From assembly GCF_049116215.1 (NCBI RefSeq), contig NZ_JAGDZB010000003.1:558001-622000 (forward strand): 64,000 bases of DNA, given 5' to 3'. Source of the DNA: Shimia sp049116215. GTDB taxonomy: Bacteria > Pseudomonadota > Alphaproteobacteria > Rhodobacterales > Rhodobacteraceae. Position numbers and translations under genes: made by a program. Of the stretch, positions 25,977 to 34,972 are shown in pieces (position 1 is the first letter of the stretch; the number at the start of each line of letters is the position of its first letter). The notes beneath the pieces are model-generated. The model was not told where the DNA came from. It saw nothing but the letters and a program-made list of their open reading frames with translations, and did no database searches.

Positions 25977-27220
25977 TTTTCAATAATCCGTGCCTGCGCG
26001 CGCAGCTGGCTAAGGTAGCTGTTGGCGTAGCTTTCAAGTCGCAAGTTGCGCAGGGACTGCGCCACATCTTCACGAGAGAGCTCGGCATCGTTGATCTCGG
26101 CTGTGCGGCCACACAGCATGAGCACAATCAAGTTCTGTCCATCCGCTGTTGTCAGGTTGGTCGAGATTTCATTGTCGTCCATTTTGGCCAGTTCGATGGC
26201 CACATCCCGTGGTATTTCGTTGGGCTTTTGCGTTTCTCGGAACAGACGCTCCGCTGGCAGCCCAAAGCCGACTCCAAAAAGGTCGTCACATTTGTCCACG
26301 GAAGCCCGCACTTTGGCGGCTTCTGAAAGAGCCTCTTCAGTACGGCCGCCTGGAATGTAAAACTTTGCGTAGTCGACGGCAGAGTAACGAGGCGCGCTGC
26401 GGCCAGTCTCGGCGATACCACGAAGCTGAAAAAGCGCCACAGCATTAGGCAATTGCAGCGGAGGGGACACTTCGCCTTTGCGCAAGGAGGTCACAACCGG
26501 TCGCAAAGGCGCCGGAAGGTTGGTGACATTCATCCAGTCAACGTGGCCACCCTGTTCCTTGGTCCCGGACGCGGAATAAATGCGGGCTGCGGATTCAAAC
26601 TCAGAGAAGCTTTTTAGTTCAGAGATCTGCGCTGCGAGACTGTCCACTTGTCCGCGGGTCTGAGGGGTAACCGGGATGATGATTTCGGACAGCAAAACCC
26701 GGACGCCACCTTGCCCGCTGTTTTGCGCAATTGCTCGATCAATTTCTGCTTCGCTGACCTCTGCGTTTGCACCAAATCGGGACTGCACCACGCCGCCCCA
26801 GGCAATCTGGGAAATAATAAAGTCGCGCAGTGATTCCTCGGAGATGCCCTCATTCGCCAAGGCCTTGAGCATGTCTTCTGTCTTCATGTTCACGCGTTTG
26901 GCAAAATTTTCCAGCCCTGCGGTTACACCTTCTTCCGAAGCGGCAATCCCAGCTTGTTTCGCCGCTTGCAGCTTGAGCCGATCCTCAATCAACTGTTCAC
27001 GCGCCAGATCCAGGGGATCCCCAGGCGCGCTCATGATCACCAGGAGACGGGCGCGTTGTTCAATCTCAAAATGGGTGACCACAGAGTCATTCACGGCAAT
27101 GGCAGGGCCAAAGGCGTTTTGGGCTGAAGCGGGCAGAGCGGCAAATCCAATCATTGCACAGGCGGCCGTTGTGCTGGCTAAGGCGCGAAATGCGGTGCGG
27201 ATCATCGTGCGTGGCATCAT
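25973..27220 (-). CDS. surA: SurA-like periplasmic chaperone / peptidyl-prolyl isomerase
   Basis: Helps outer-membrane proteins, including LptD, to fold in the periplasm. I chose ATG 27220 (or 27217), giving 415 residues that begin with a signal peptide ending near LPASAQN; the frame is open further upstream but into the lptD region. SurA_N-like helices (about 30-150) precede one parvulin-like domain (about 170-290, GTKEQGGHVDWM). Gene order after lptD supports the role. Confidence 0.88.
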   Translation of the reverse strand: MMPRTMIRTAFRALASTTAACAMIGFAALPASAQNAFGPAIAVNDSVVTHFEIEQRARLLVIMSAPGDPLDLAREQLIEDRLKLQAAKQAGIAASEEGVTAGLENFAKRVNMKTEDMLKALANEGISEESLRDFIISQIAWGGVVQSRFGANAEVSEAEIDRAIAQNSGQGGVRVLLSEIIIPVTPQTRGQVDSLAAQISELKSFSEFESAARIYSASGTKEQGGHVDWMNVTNLPAPLRPVVTSLRKGEVSPPLQLPNAVALFQLRGIAETGRSAPRYSAVDYAKFYIPGGRTEEALSEAAKVRASVDKCDDLFGVGFGLPAERLFRETQKPNEIPRDVAIELAKMDDNEISTNLTTADGQNLIVLMLCGRTAEINDAELSREDVAQSLRNLRLESYANSYLSQLRAQARIIEK

Positions 27221-27242
27221 GGTGTCGTCGTCTTCCTGTAGG

Positions 27243-29420
27243 TCAGCCGCATTTGCGGTCGTAGCTCTTATCGTTTGAATTGACCGAAAATCCAAGCAGG
27301 GCCACGTTGAAACCCACCTTGGTGCTCGATTGTACGGTAGAGGATGTTGAAAAACGGCGCGAGAGGGAAAGCTCAACGCGCAGACATTCGTTGCGATATT
27401 CCAACCCCAGGCCAGCCTCTGACGTTTCTCCGCTCACCGCGTCAAATTGCCAGTCCATCATGCCGGTCCAATGACGGTTGATGCGATAACTACCGTCAAA
27501 CTTCATTTCAGAAATGTCTTTGTCGCGCGATTCCGCGAGGTCTTTTTGAAGCCAAATGTAACTCGCATCGAGCCACAACCGATCGTTGGACCAGCCCAGA
27601 CGCGCGCCGACTTTGTCCAGGTCGCCTTTGGTGTCGAGCAGGGCACGGCCGGTGAACAAAAGCCCACTTTGGTTGCTCAGTTGACCGGCGACGAGTACGT
27701 CGGAAGACGTGCCAGACAAGCCCGAGCTTTGGGTGAAGTCTGGTTGAGCGTCCTGTCTAAACACCTGCCCAAACGTCAGGTTGCCGCGCCATCCCGCGTT
27801 GCTGACACGTGACCAGTTCACACCAACGGCCGTAGACAAGCCGCGCTCTCGACGATCGTAAGACGGGAAACGCGATAGGGCGAGTAGGTTGCCTTCGTCA
27901 AACTCCACGTGGGTGCTTTCGTCGTTGGCAATGTCGAGTGTGTCGCCACCGGTCCAAGCAGCTTGGGCCAGTGGCTCCAGGATGTATGTCGCGCCGTCGT
28001 TGCCGGATTTGACCATTGGATAGCGCAGGTAGGCTGCGACAGACGGGGCCAAACCGCTATCAAAGGTGCTGACAGAACTGTCGTTCTCCGTGCGATAAGC
28101 GTCAAAGGCAAGGGCGCCGGTTACACCTGTGCGCAGCCCGTTGCCCAGGGTCCAATCTCCCAGCCATTGCACGTTTGCATTGGCACGTCCGACATCCCGA
28201 CCGGGGTCTCCGTCTTTGGTGGAGCGCCGCTGATGCCCATGCGCTTCGATGCTGGTGCGCAACTCGCCGCCCCAGATATTCAAATACCTCCTTTCGGTCT
28301 CAGCTTTGAGCACGAGGAACGGAATTTCATCGTTGTCTTCGTCTTCGCGCAGCGTTTGATAATGATAGGCGGCAAAACGCGTGTTCTCGGTCCGGCTGGC
28401 GCGCGCGATGGTTATGTCGCTGTTGAGGCGGTCGTCGTCGGAATAGTCGTAGTCAGTCAGATAGGTGTCATCAGAAACGGCTTTAAGGTCAAAGGTCAGC
28501 TTATAGTCCTGACCAAGTTGAAACAGACCTTCGGCAAAGACATAGCCGCGAATGATGTCCGTGCGAATGTCATCGTCGGAGATGGCACCCTCGAGTTGAA
28601 TACCGCCACGCTCAAAGGCTTGCCGGTACCGGAACTCCATGGTGCGGGTTTTTGACGACAGATACGGAGACAGAACCAAATCGCGATCTGTGCCCCACGG
28701 GATGAAGTAAGGCACTTTCACACCGTAGCTCAGCAGACTGGAGTGGTTGAACTCGGGAATCAAGAAGCCTTGCGCGCGATCCAATGTGGGGTCGGGCATG
28801 CGTAAATGCGGGAAATAGAACACCGGCACATCCCGTACCAGAACGCTGGCGTGGTCAAAGTAGAGCTGTTTTTCCACCTGGTCGTGCACCACCCGACGTG
28901 CACGGATACGCCATAGAGGTGGTTCGCCATTTTCGCAGACATGACAGGAGCTTACGGTGGTTTTATCAAGCACGCTGTAGCGGCCTTCGACCCGTGTCAT
29001 GCGGGCGGCGGCCAATTGCACCTGATCCGCCATAACCACGCGGGCGCTGTGGATGAGGCCATTGCGCAGATCGGCGTCCAGCTCGGCAGCATCAGCGACC
29101 ACAGATATGGTCTCGCCTTGGGTGATGCGGATCGGGCCAACCAGAGAAATTTCACCGGTCTTGTCATTGTAGGTGATTTCCTTGGCGATCAAGCGGACAT
29201 CATCGGTCAGCGCTTCGACATTGCCGCGTGCGATCAGCAGGCCATCAGCTGTCAGGTTGACCGAGTCCGCCACCAGAACCACGTTTTGTGGCTCCTTTTC
29301 CGAGGCTTGCTGTGTAGTGTCAGTTGGCTGCGTGGATTGAGCGGTGACTTCGAAAGGCTGTCCCAATGTGAGAGCCGTAGCGGCCAGAACGGGACAGAGG
29401 AAGCGCGGAGAGATCGTCAT
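27243..29420 (-). CDS. lptD: LPS-assembly outer-membrane protein LptD
   Basis: Beta-barrel translocon that inserts lipopolysaccharide into the outer leaflet; 725 residues. It has a signal peptide (about 1-28), an OstA/LptA-like N-terminal domain (ADGLLIARGNVEALTDDVRL), and a C-terminal barrel. Cys pairs that may form the structural disulfides are in SSCHVC and near the end (NECLRVE, DRKCG). It overlaps lptG by 4 bp and is followed at 22 bp by the surA-like gene. Confidence 0.95.
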   Translation of the reverse strand: MTISPRFLCPVLAATALTLGQPFEVTAQSTQPTDTTQQASEKEPQNVVLVADSVNLTADGLLIARGNVEALTDDVRLIAKEITYNDKTGEISLVGPIRITQGETISVVADAAELDADLRNGLIHSARVVMADQVQLAAARMTRVEGRYSVLDKTTVSSCHVCENGEPPLWRIRARRVVHDQVEKQLYFDHASVLVRDVPVFYFPHLRMPDPTLDRAQGFLIPEFNHSSLLSYGVKVPYFIPWGTDRDLVLSPYLSSKTRTMEFRYRQAFERGGIQLEGAISDDDIRTDIIRGYVFAEGLFQLGQDYKLTFDLKAVSDDTYLTDYDYSDDDRLNSDITIARASRTENTRFAAYHYQTLREDEDNDEIPFLVLKAETERRYLNIWGGELRTSIEAHGHQRRSTKDGDPGRDVGRANANVQWLGDWTLGNGLRTGVTGALAFDAYRTENDSSVSTFDSGLAPSVAAYLRYPMVKSGNDGATYILEPLAQAAWTGGDTLDIANDESTHVEFDEGNLLALSRFPSYDRRERGLSTAVGVNWSRVSNAGWRGNLTFGQVFRQDAQPDFTQSSGLSGTSSDVLVAGQLSNQSGLLFTGRALLDTKGDLDKVGARLGWSNDRLWLDASYIWLQKDLAESRDKDISEMKFDGSYRINRHWTGMMDWQFDAVSGETSEAGLGLEYRNECLRVELSLSRRFSTSSTVQSSTKVGFNVALLGFSVNSNDKSYDRKCG

Positions 29421-30514
29421 CCGTCCTCCATATGCAACAGCAGGCCAAGAGCCAACAGCACACTTGCGATCGGCGGTGCCCAGGCGGCGAGCATCACTGG
29501 AATTTGACCATTTTCTCCAAGGATCTGGGCGAAGTTTCGGATGAAGTGCAGGCTAAATCCAATCAGTACAGATGTCAAAACCGCGATGCCAGTGTTTCCA
29601 AAACGCGTATGGCGCATTGTGAAGGCAGAAGCCACCAGCACCATGGCCATCAGGAAGAGCGGCTGTGCCAGTTCCATTTGCAACCAGACCTGATGGCGGC
29701 GCGCGGAAAACCCGGCATCATTAAGCTCGGCGATGAAAGAGGGCAGTTTCCAGATTGAAATGGAAGCGGGGGTGCCAAACCTTTCCCGGATCCGGTCGGC
29801 GGTCAGCGTGCTTGGAAAGGTGACCGTGTTTTCGCGAAGGGGATCAGAACCTTCGCTCAGGCCGGCATTTAGCAACCATGTGCGCACGTTGGAAAGCTCC
29901 CAACCGCCTTCGACCAAGCGAGCAGAGTCTGCTTCAATCCGTTTTTGCGGCCCGTCTTCTTGGCCGTAAGTCACGATTGTAATGTCACGGAAAATGGACG
30001 CATCGGTGTTGGTGCTACCGGCGTGGATCACCGCGTGCCCAGATTCACCGCCCTGGCGCAACCAGATACCCTCATCGGACAGGGATAATGCGCTGCGTCC
30101 GCCGGACTTCAACATGTCGCTTTGCAGTTCATATTGCACAGAGGTAGCAGCCACGATCGGGTTCAGCGTGGTCACGGACAATAGGCCGATGATCAGGGAG
30201 ACTGTGGTGGGCGAGAGCACGGACACAATGCCGGAGCGCCCGGCGGCGCGCACCACAACCAGCTCGGAGCTGCGGGAGAGGTTTATGAACAAAGCGATTG
30301 TGGCTAGAATCACAATCAGAGGCATCAATTGATAGAGGCTCTCCGGTGTGCGGAGCAGCGTCAGGTTCAAGACTTTGCCAAACCCAACGGCCTCCACATC
30401 ATAGCGGCGAAGTTGCTCCATCATGTCGACCAGTACGGTAAGCACAAAGAAAACAGTGCAGATGGCAAGGAAGATCCAGAGGAATTTGCGGGCAAAGTAG
30501 ATGTGAACCGTCAT
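29417..30514 (-). CDS. lptG: LPS export ABC transporter permease LptG
   Basis: One of the two permeases that extract LPS from the inner membrane with LptB; 365 residues from ATG 30514, overlapping the lptF stop as ATGA. The frame is open upstream but that part is inside lptF. Membrane segments flank a periplasmic beta-jellyroll region (about 110-260), and the N-terminus IYFARKFLWIFLAI is typical. Confidence 0.94.
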   Translation of the reverse strand: MTVHIYFARKFLWIFLAICTVFFVLTVLVDMMEQLRRYDVEAVGFGKVLNLTLLRTPESLYQLMPLIVILATIALFINLSRSSELVVVRAAGRSGIVSVLSPTTVSLIIGLLSVTTLNPIVAATSVQYELQSDMLKSGGRSALSLSDEGIWLRQGGESGHAVIHAGSTNTDASIFRDITIVTYGQEDGPQKRIEADSARLVEGGWELSNVRTWLLNAGLSEGSDPLRENTVTFPSTLTADRIRERFGTPASISIWKLPSFIAELNDAGFSARRHQVWLQMELAQPLFLMAMVLVASAFTMRHTRFGNTGIAVLTSVLIGFSLHFIRNFAQILGENGQIPVMLAAWAPPIASVLLALGLLLHMEDG

Positions 30515-31629
30515 TGCGTCACCCTCCGCCGCCACCGAATTGGGTTGGCCGAGAAATAGAGTAGGATACCCGCAATCACAAAGCCAAGGAAGCTTGGGAC
30601 ATACATCAGTGGCCAGAGCTCGGGGTTTGAGCGGACCGGATCGGCTATGGCGTTTTTCATCGCTTCCAGGATGACCAGAATGACAAAGGCAGCAATGATC
30701 TGTCGCCACACGCCAAAGCGGCTAAACCCGCCTGCGAGCAACATCGCAAAGCCAATCAGCGCAAAACTGATCGTCGACAAAGGCATGGCAAAGCGATCAT
30801 GGAGATCTTCGGTGATGCCGCCAATGCTTTCACCGGATTGCTCTGCAATTGCGCCGATATTTCCAATGATTTCCCAGGTCGGGAAATGACTGGCGGACAC
30901 ACGAGGCGCTGTCTCAGGATCGATCAGTGAGCTGATATCGTAGGAGAAGTCCGCGAAGTTGGTGGTCATCAGCGTGTCTGTGTCCTGGCGGTGCAATTGC
31001 GCCAAGCCGTCCACCATAACCAGTTTGGGTCCGGTTTCATCTTGCACCAAATAGGCGTCTGATGCGGTGTAGGAAGTGGCACGACCTTCGGTGCGATGGT
31101 CGGCCAAAAAGACATCTTTCAGAACCCCATTGGGGGTGATCTCGCGGATGTAAAACGTGACACCGTCCGCCGGGTGCAAAAACGTACCATCGGTCAAAAG
31201 ACGTGCCGTTACGTTTTCGGTGATTTCTTTCTGCCGTTTGCTCAATTCCGAATTGCTGGTCGGAACCAGGAAATGTGTGAGCGCGGACAACATCAACGCT
31301 GTGATCGCGCCAAAGATCGCCACTGGTCGGGCGAGCCGCCAGGGACTGAACCCAGTGGCCTGCATCACGGTCAGCTCACTTTCAGAGGACAGCCGGTTGG
31401 TTACGTAGACCGTGCCTGCAAACACCGCGATGGGCAGCACCAAACGGATCACGTTGGGCAGCGTTAAGACCGACAATTCCAGAAAGACGGAGACATTTTG
31501 GCCGCTAGCAATCAGCTGATCAAACAGCGAGACCGCGCGATTGACCCAGTAGACGGACACAAGGATCAGCGCAAAAAAACCGAACAGAGTCAGGAACTGC
31601 GACAGGATATATCTGTCGAATCTGCTCAC
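30511..31629 (-). CDS. lptF: LPS export ABC transporter permease LptF
   Basis: Partner permease of LptG, 372 residues. The N-terminus MSRFDRYILSQFLTLFGFFA, the RLSSESELTVMQATGFSPW coupling region, and three C-terminal membrane helices support it. It is first of the minus-strand operon and divergent from pepA across about 140 bp. Confidence 0.94.
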   Translation of the reverse strand: MSRFDRYILSQFLTLFGFFALILVSVYWVNRAVSLFDQLIASGQNVSVFLELSVLTLPNVIRLVLPIAVFAGTVYVTNRLSSESELTVMQATGFSPWRLARPVAIFGAITALMLSALTHFLVPTSNSELSKRQKEITENVTARLLTDGTFLHPADGVTFYIREITPNGVLKDVFLADHRTEGRATSYTASDAYLVQDETGPKLVMVDGLAQLHRQDTDTLMTTNFADFSYDISSLIDPETAPRVSASHFPTWEIIGNIGAIAEQSGESIGGITEDLHDRFAMPLSTISFALIGFAMLLAGGFSRFGVWRQIIAAFVILVILEAMKNAIADPVRSNPELWPLMYVPSFLGFVIAGILLYFSANPIRWRRRVTQ

Positions 31630-31772
31630 CTGCTGAGAATCCCCCGAACCTTATTATTGAACGGCACTTTAGGGGAATTGTTTGGGCGGTGAAACTGCTA
31701 TCTGGCGAAGTGCTCTGGTCAAGCGAGAAGGCGCGCGTTAGGTGTTTCGAAACGCGATTTTGGAGGTTTGTG
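31630..31772. promoter_or_regulatory. Divergent promoter region lptF / pepA
   Basis: 143-bp gap that must hold both promoters. TGGAGG at 31761-31766 serves pepA. An in-frame pepA ATG at 31689 exists but lacks conserved residues and a ribosome site. I cannot place promoter boxes reliably. Confidence 0.5.
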
Positions 31773-33239
31773 ATGCGCCCTGTGACGATTTCTTTTGAAG
31801 AAACCCAGCTGGATGAAATTGGCCAAGTGGAAGGGCGCATTGCGGTCTTTGTGCCCGCAGAAGGCAACTTGGATCAGGGTGCCCGCCGCTTGAACCGGTT
31901 GACCCGTGGTGCAGTGGAACGGGTGCGTGAAAACAAGGCAGAAGATGCAAGCCTCGGGACTGTGTTTAGCCTGTCCTATCCCGCAGGCGTGGCCGCTGAG
32001 GCTGTGGATGTGGTGATCCTACCGCGTCGCTGTTCGGTTGAAGACGCCCGCAAAGCAGGCGCCGGTCTTGCCAAAGCGCGTGGGAATGCGGCATTGACCG
32101 TGCTCGCCGGGACCAACCCAAAAGCGGCGCATATCGCCTATGGCATTGCGATGCGCGATTACGGTTTTGACGATCACAAAACAGCGGACGCCAAAGAGGA
32201 CGCGCGGGCGGTGATCATGATGGTCAGCAAACCAGAGGAAGTTGAAGAGGCCGCAGCCCCGCTGTTGGCCGTGGCGGAGGGCACCTTCTTCACCCGCGAT
32301 TTGGTGAATGAGCCAGCCAACGTGCTAACCACAACTGAATTCGCCAACCGGTTGGTGGCGCTCAAAGATCTGGGCCTTGAGGTTGAGGTGCTGGAAGAAG
32401 ACCAACTGAAAGAGCTTGGCATGGGCGCGTTGCTGTCCGTGGGCGAAGGTTCTGACAGCCCGTCCAAGGTGGCTGTGATGCAGTGGAATGGCGGCGAGAA
32501 AGATGCAGCGCCTTTGGCCTTGGTCGGCAAGGGTGTGGTGTTTGATACCGGCGGAATTTCCTTGAAACCAGCCGCAGGCATGGAAGACATGACCATGGAC
32601 ATGGGCGGTGCCGGTGTTGTGGCAGGTGCCATGAAAGCGCTGGCGTTGCGCAAAGCGAAAGCCAATGTGGTTGGTCTTGTTGGTTTGGTGGAGAACATGC
32701 CATCCGGCCGCGCAACCCGTCCGGGTGATGTTGTGACATCGATGAAAGGTGATACCATCGAGGTGATCAACACCGACGCTGAAGGCCGTTTGGTTTTGTG
32801 TGACGTGATGCACTATGCGCAAGAACGCTTTAAGCCAGCAGGTATGATCGATTTGGCCACGCTGACCGGTGCAATTATCATAGGCTTGGGCCACGAAAAT
32901 GCGGGTGTGTTTTCCAACAATGATGCGCTGTGCAACGGGTTCCTGAAGGCTGCTGAGGCGGAAGGTGAAGGGGCGTGGCGGATGCCACTGGGCAAAGGCT
33001 ATGCCAAGCAGCTGAAATCGCGGATTTCCGATGTGAAAAACGTGGGTGGTCGTCCGGCAGGCTCAATCACCGCTGCCGAATTCTTGCAGCGTTTTGTGCA
33101 AGACGGAATGCCGTGGATTCACCTCGATATCGCAGGTGTTGCCAGCGTGAAGTCCGAGACCGCGCTGGCACCGGCTGGCGCAACCGGTTGGGGAGTCAGC
33201 GCGTTGAGCCGCTTGGTTGCGGATAAGTTTGAGGCCTAA
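31773..33239 (+). CDS. pepA: Leucyl aminopeptidase (M17 family)
   Basis: Cytoplasmic dizinc/dimanganese aminopeptidase, 488 residues. The C-terminal catalytic domain has GKGVVFDTGGISLKPA, the M17 signature NTDAEGRLVL, and the metal-site lysine/aspartate context around VGLVENMPSG. ATG 31773 follows a TGGAGG ribosome site. It is upstream of holC by 3 bp, an association common in proteobacteria. Confidence 0.96.
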   Translation: MRPVTISFEETQLDEIGQVEGRIAVFVPAEGNLDQGARRLNRLTRGAVERVRENKAEDASLGTVFSLSYPAGVAAEAVDVVILPRRCSVEDARKAGAGLAKARGNAALTVLAGTNPKAAHIAYGIAMRDYGFDDHKTADAKEDARAVIMMVSKPEEVEEAAAPLLAVAEGTFFTRDLVNEPANVLTTTEFANRLVALKDLGLEVEVLEEDQLKELGMGALLSVGEGSDSPSKVAVMQWNGGEKDAAPLALVGKGVVFDTGGISLKPAAGMEDMTMDMGGAGVVAGAMKALALRKAKANVVGLVGLVENMPSGRATRPGDVVTSMKGDTIEVINTDAEGRLVLCDVMHYAQERFKPAGMIDLATLTGAIIIGLGHENAGVFSNNDALCNGFLKAAEAEGEGAWRMPLGKGYAKQLKSRISDVKNVGGRPAGSITAAEFLQRFVQDGMPWIHLDIAGVASVKSETALAPAGATGWGVSALSRLVADKFEA

Positions 33240-33242
33240 ACC

Positions 33243-33710
33243 TTGGGTGCCGCGTATTTCTATCATCTGACCCAGAACTCCATTGAAGTCACCTTGCCGC
33301 GTCTTTTGGAAAAGGCGCGGGGGGCCGGGTGGAAGATTGCCGTGCGCGGACGCGAGCAAGGTCGCATGGAATGGCTGGATCAAAAATTGTGGATGCTGGG
33401 GGACGTGAGTTTCCTGGCCCATGGTATGGTCGGCGGTCCGCATGATGCTTTGCAGCCGGTTTTGTTGACGACAACGCGCGATAGTCCCAACGGCGCAGTA
33501 TGTGTGATGTCGGTTGATGGTGCGGATGTCAGCGCGGATGAAGTCAACGCTGCGGAACGGGTTTGCATTCTGTTTGACGGGCACGACCCAGAGGCGGTGC
33601 AGCATGCGCGTGGTCAATGGAAGGCGCTGACCGACGCGGGGTGTGCGGCGCAATATTGGTCCGAAGAATCCGGTAACTGGCAGAAAAAAGCCGAGTCTTC
33701 AGGTGGATAG
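33243..33710 (+). CDS. holC: DNA polymerase III chi subunit
   Basis: Clamp-loader accessory subunit linking polymerase III to single-strand binding protein; 155 residues. The start is a TTG 3 bp after the pepA stop (GAAYFYHLTQNSIEVTLPRL), the expected N-terminus of HolC. ARGAGWKIAVRG and the C-terminal WSEESGNWQKKA match the family. Confidence 0.9.
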   Translation: MGAAYFYHLTQNSIEVTLPRLLEKARGAGWKIAVRGREQGRMEWLDQKLWMLGDVSFLAHGMVGGPHDALQPVLLTTTRDSPNGAVCVMSVDGADVSADEVNAAERVCILFDGHDPEAVQHARGQWKALTDAGCAAQYWSEESGNWQKKAESSGG

Positions 33711-33719
33711 GGCGCGTCT

Positions 33720-34301
33720 TTAACGCGTTAGTATCAGCTTGCTACCAGTGATGGTAATTTGATCAAACAGCTGTAGGTACGTCATACCTAGCAGAGATTG
33801 GCTCATCTCACCTTCGTTCACGCTGGCGCGTACATTGCGATCCACGTGGCCACCAAGCGCAACCTCGTCCAAACGTACGGGCGCAATGCGCACTTCGCCA
33901 TTAGCGGTCATGGCACGGCCAAAATACGGTAGGTTCTCTGGATCCAAACCGGCACGGCTGGCATCTGCTTGAGTGAGGACCACGTCGGTCGCGCCGGTGT
34001 CCACGACAAAAAGAACATCAGCACCGTTCACCGACAGTGTGGCATAGTAGTGGCCATCATTGCTGCGCGGAATTTCAACGCGACCTTCATCAGCCAACAC
34101 CACCTGGGTCGGTTTCACCGTGCTCCGGATGTCCTCCCACATGCCCACAACGGCTATGGCACCCAGGAAAATCAAAGCCCAAATGGCTCCATAGCGGAGT
34201 GTTTGCCCCAAGTTGATGCGGCCAGACCCAATGGTCCAAATCAGCACCATGACCAGCAGCAAAAGCAGGTAGGCGAGATTGCCAAAAGAGATTTGTTCCA
34301 T
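33720..34301 (-). CDS. Membrane-anchored retropepsin-like aspartic protease (TIGR02281 type)
   Basis: 193 residues with two N-terminal membrane segments (about 8-25 and 38-55) and a periplasmic retroviral-type aspartic protease domain containing FVVDTGATDVVL, the catalytic DTGA. I chose ATG 34301, as an upstream in-frame start lies inside marC. The role of this family in alphaproteobacteria is not settled. It follows marC by 4 bp and is probably co-transcribed with it. Confidence 0.85.
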   Translation of the reverse strand: MEQISFGNLAYLLLLLVMVLIWTIGSGRINLGQTLRYGAIWALIFLGAIAVVGMWEDIRSTVKPTQVVLADEGRVEIPRSNDGHYYATLSVNGADVLFVVDTGATDVVLTQADASRAGLDPENLPYFGRAMTANGEVRIAPVRLDEVALGGHVDRNVRASVNEGEMSQSLLGMTYLQLFDQITITGSKLILTR

Positions 34302-34305
34302 GTGC

Positions 34306-34929
34306 CTAGCCTGCGAATCCGAAGTCTTTGAGACCATCCAAAATGAACTGGACCGACAGCGCGGCCAGCAACATCCCAAGTAGGCGTGTGATCACAGTAA
34401 TGCCAGTGCGCCCAAGCAATCGTTCAAAGAAACCGGAGGTCAGGAACAGGCAAAACACAATGGCCAACACCAAAAGGGCAACGCCGAGCACAGCCAGAGT
34501 GGCTTGCACTCCTGAGCCCTGACCGGCCAGCAAGATCACCGAGGTGATGGCGCCGGGTCCCGCGAGCAGGGGGATGGACAGAGGGAAAATCGAGGGATCG
34601 GGATAATCTTCCTCAGCGCCCTCGGCTTGATCCTCACGGCGTTTGGTGCGCCGTTCAAACAACATATCAAAGGCGGTCACAAATAGCAGAATACCGCCGG
34701 CAATGCGGAAGGCTGGCATCGAGATGCCGATGCCGCTAAGAACGGCTTCACCCAGAAAGCCAAACACGGACAAGATTACAAAGGCGGTCACGCAAGCGCG
34801 GATTGCGATTTTACGCCGTTCGTTGGCGGGCACACCCTGTGTGAGCGAGATGAAGATCGGGAACAACCCGATGGGATCAATGATCACAAAGAGCGTCACA
34901 AAAGCGGTGATGAAGGCAGCACTGTCCAT
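34306..34929 (-). CDS. marC: MarC-family membrane protein
   Basis: Six-helix inner-membrane protein, 207 residues, with FVIIDPIGLFPIFISLTQG at the N-terminus and PLLAGPGAITSVILL in the middle, both typical of MarC/UPF0056. No firm function is known for this family; annotations as antibiotic-resistance proteins are not well supported. Confidence 0.9.
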   Translation of the reverse strand: MDSAAFITAFVTLFVIIDPIGLFPIFISLTQGVPANERRKIAIRACVTAFVILSVFGFLGEAVLSGIGISMPAFRIAGGILLFVTAFDMLFERRTKRREDQAEGAEEDYPDPSIFPLSIPLLAGPGAITSVILLAGQGSGVQATLAVLGVALLVLAIVFCLFLTSGFFERLLGRTGITVITRLLGMLLAALSVQFILDGLKDFGFAG

Positions 34930-34972
34930 GGTGCGTTGAGGGCTCCTGTTTGTGTTGGATCAAACGCTACGC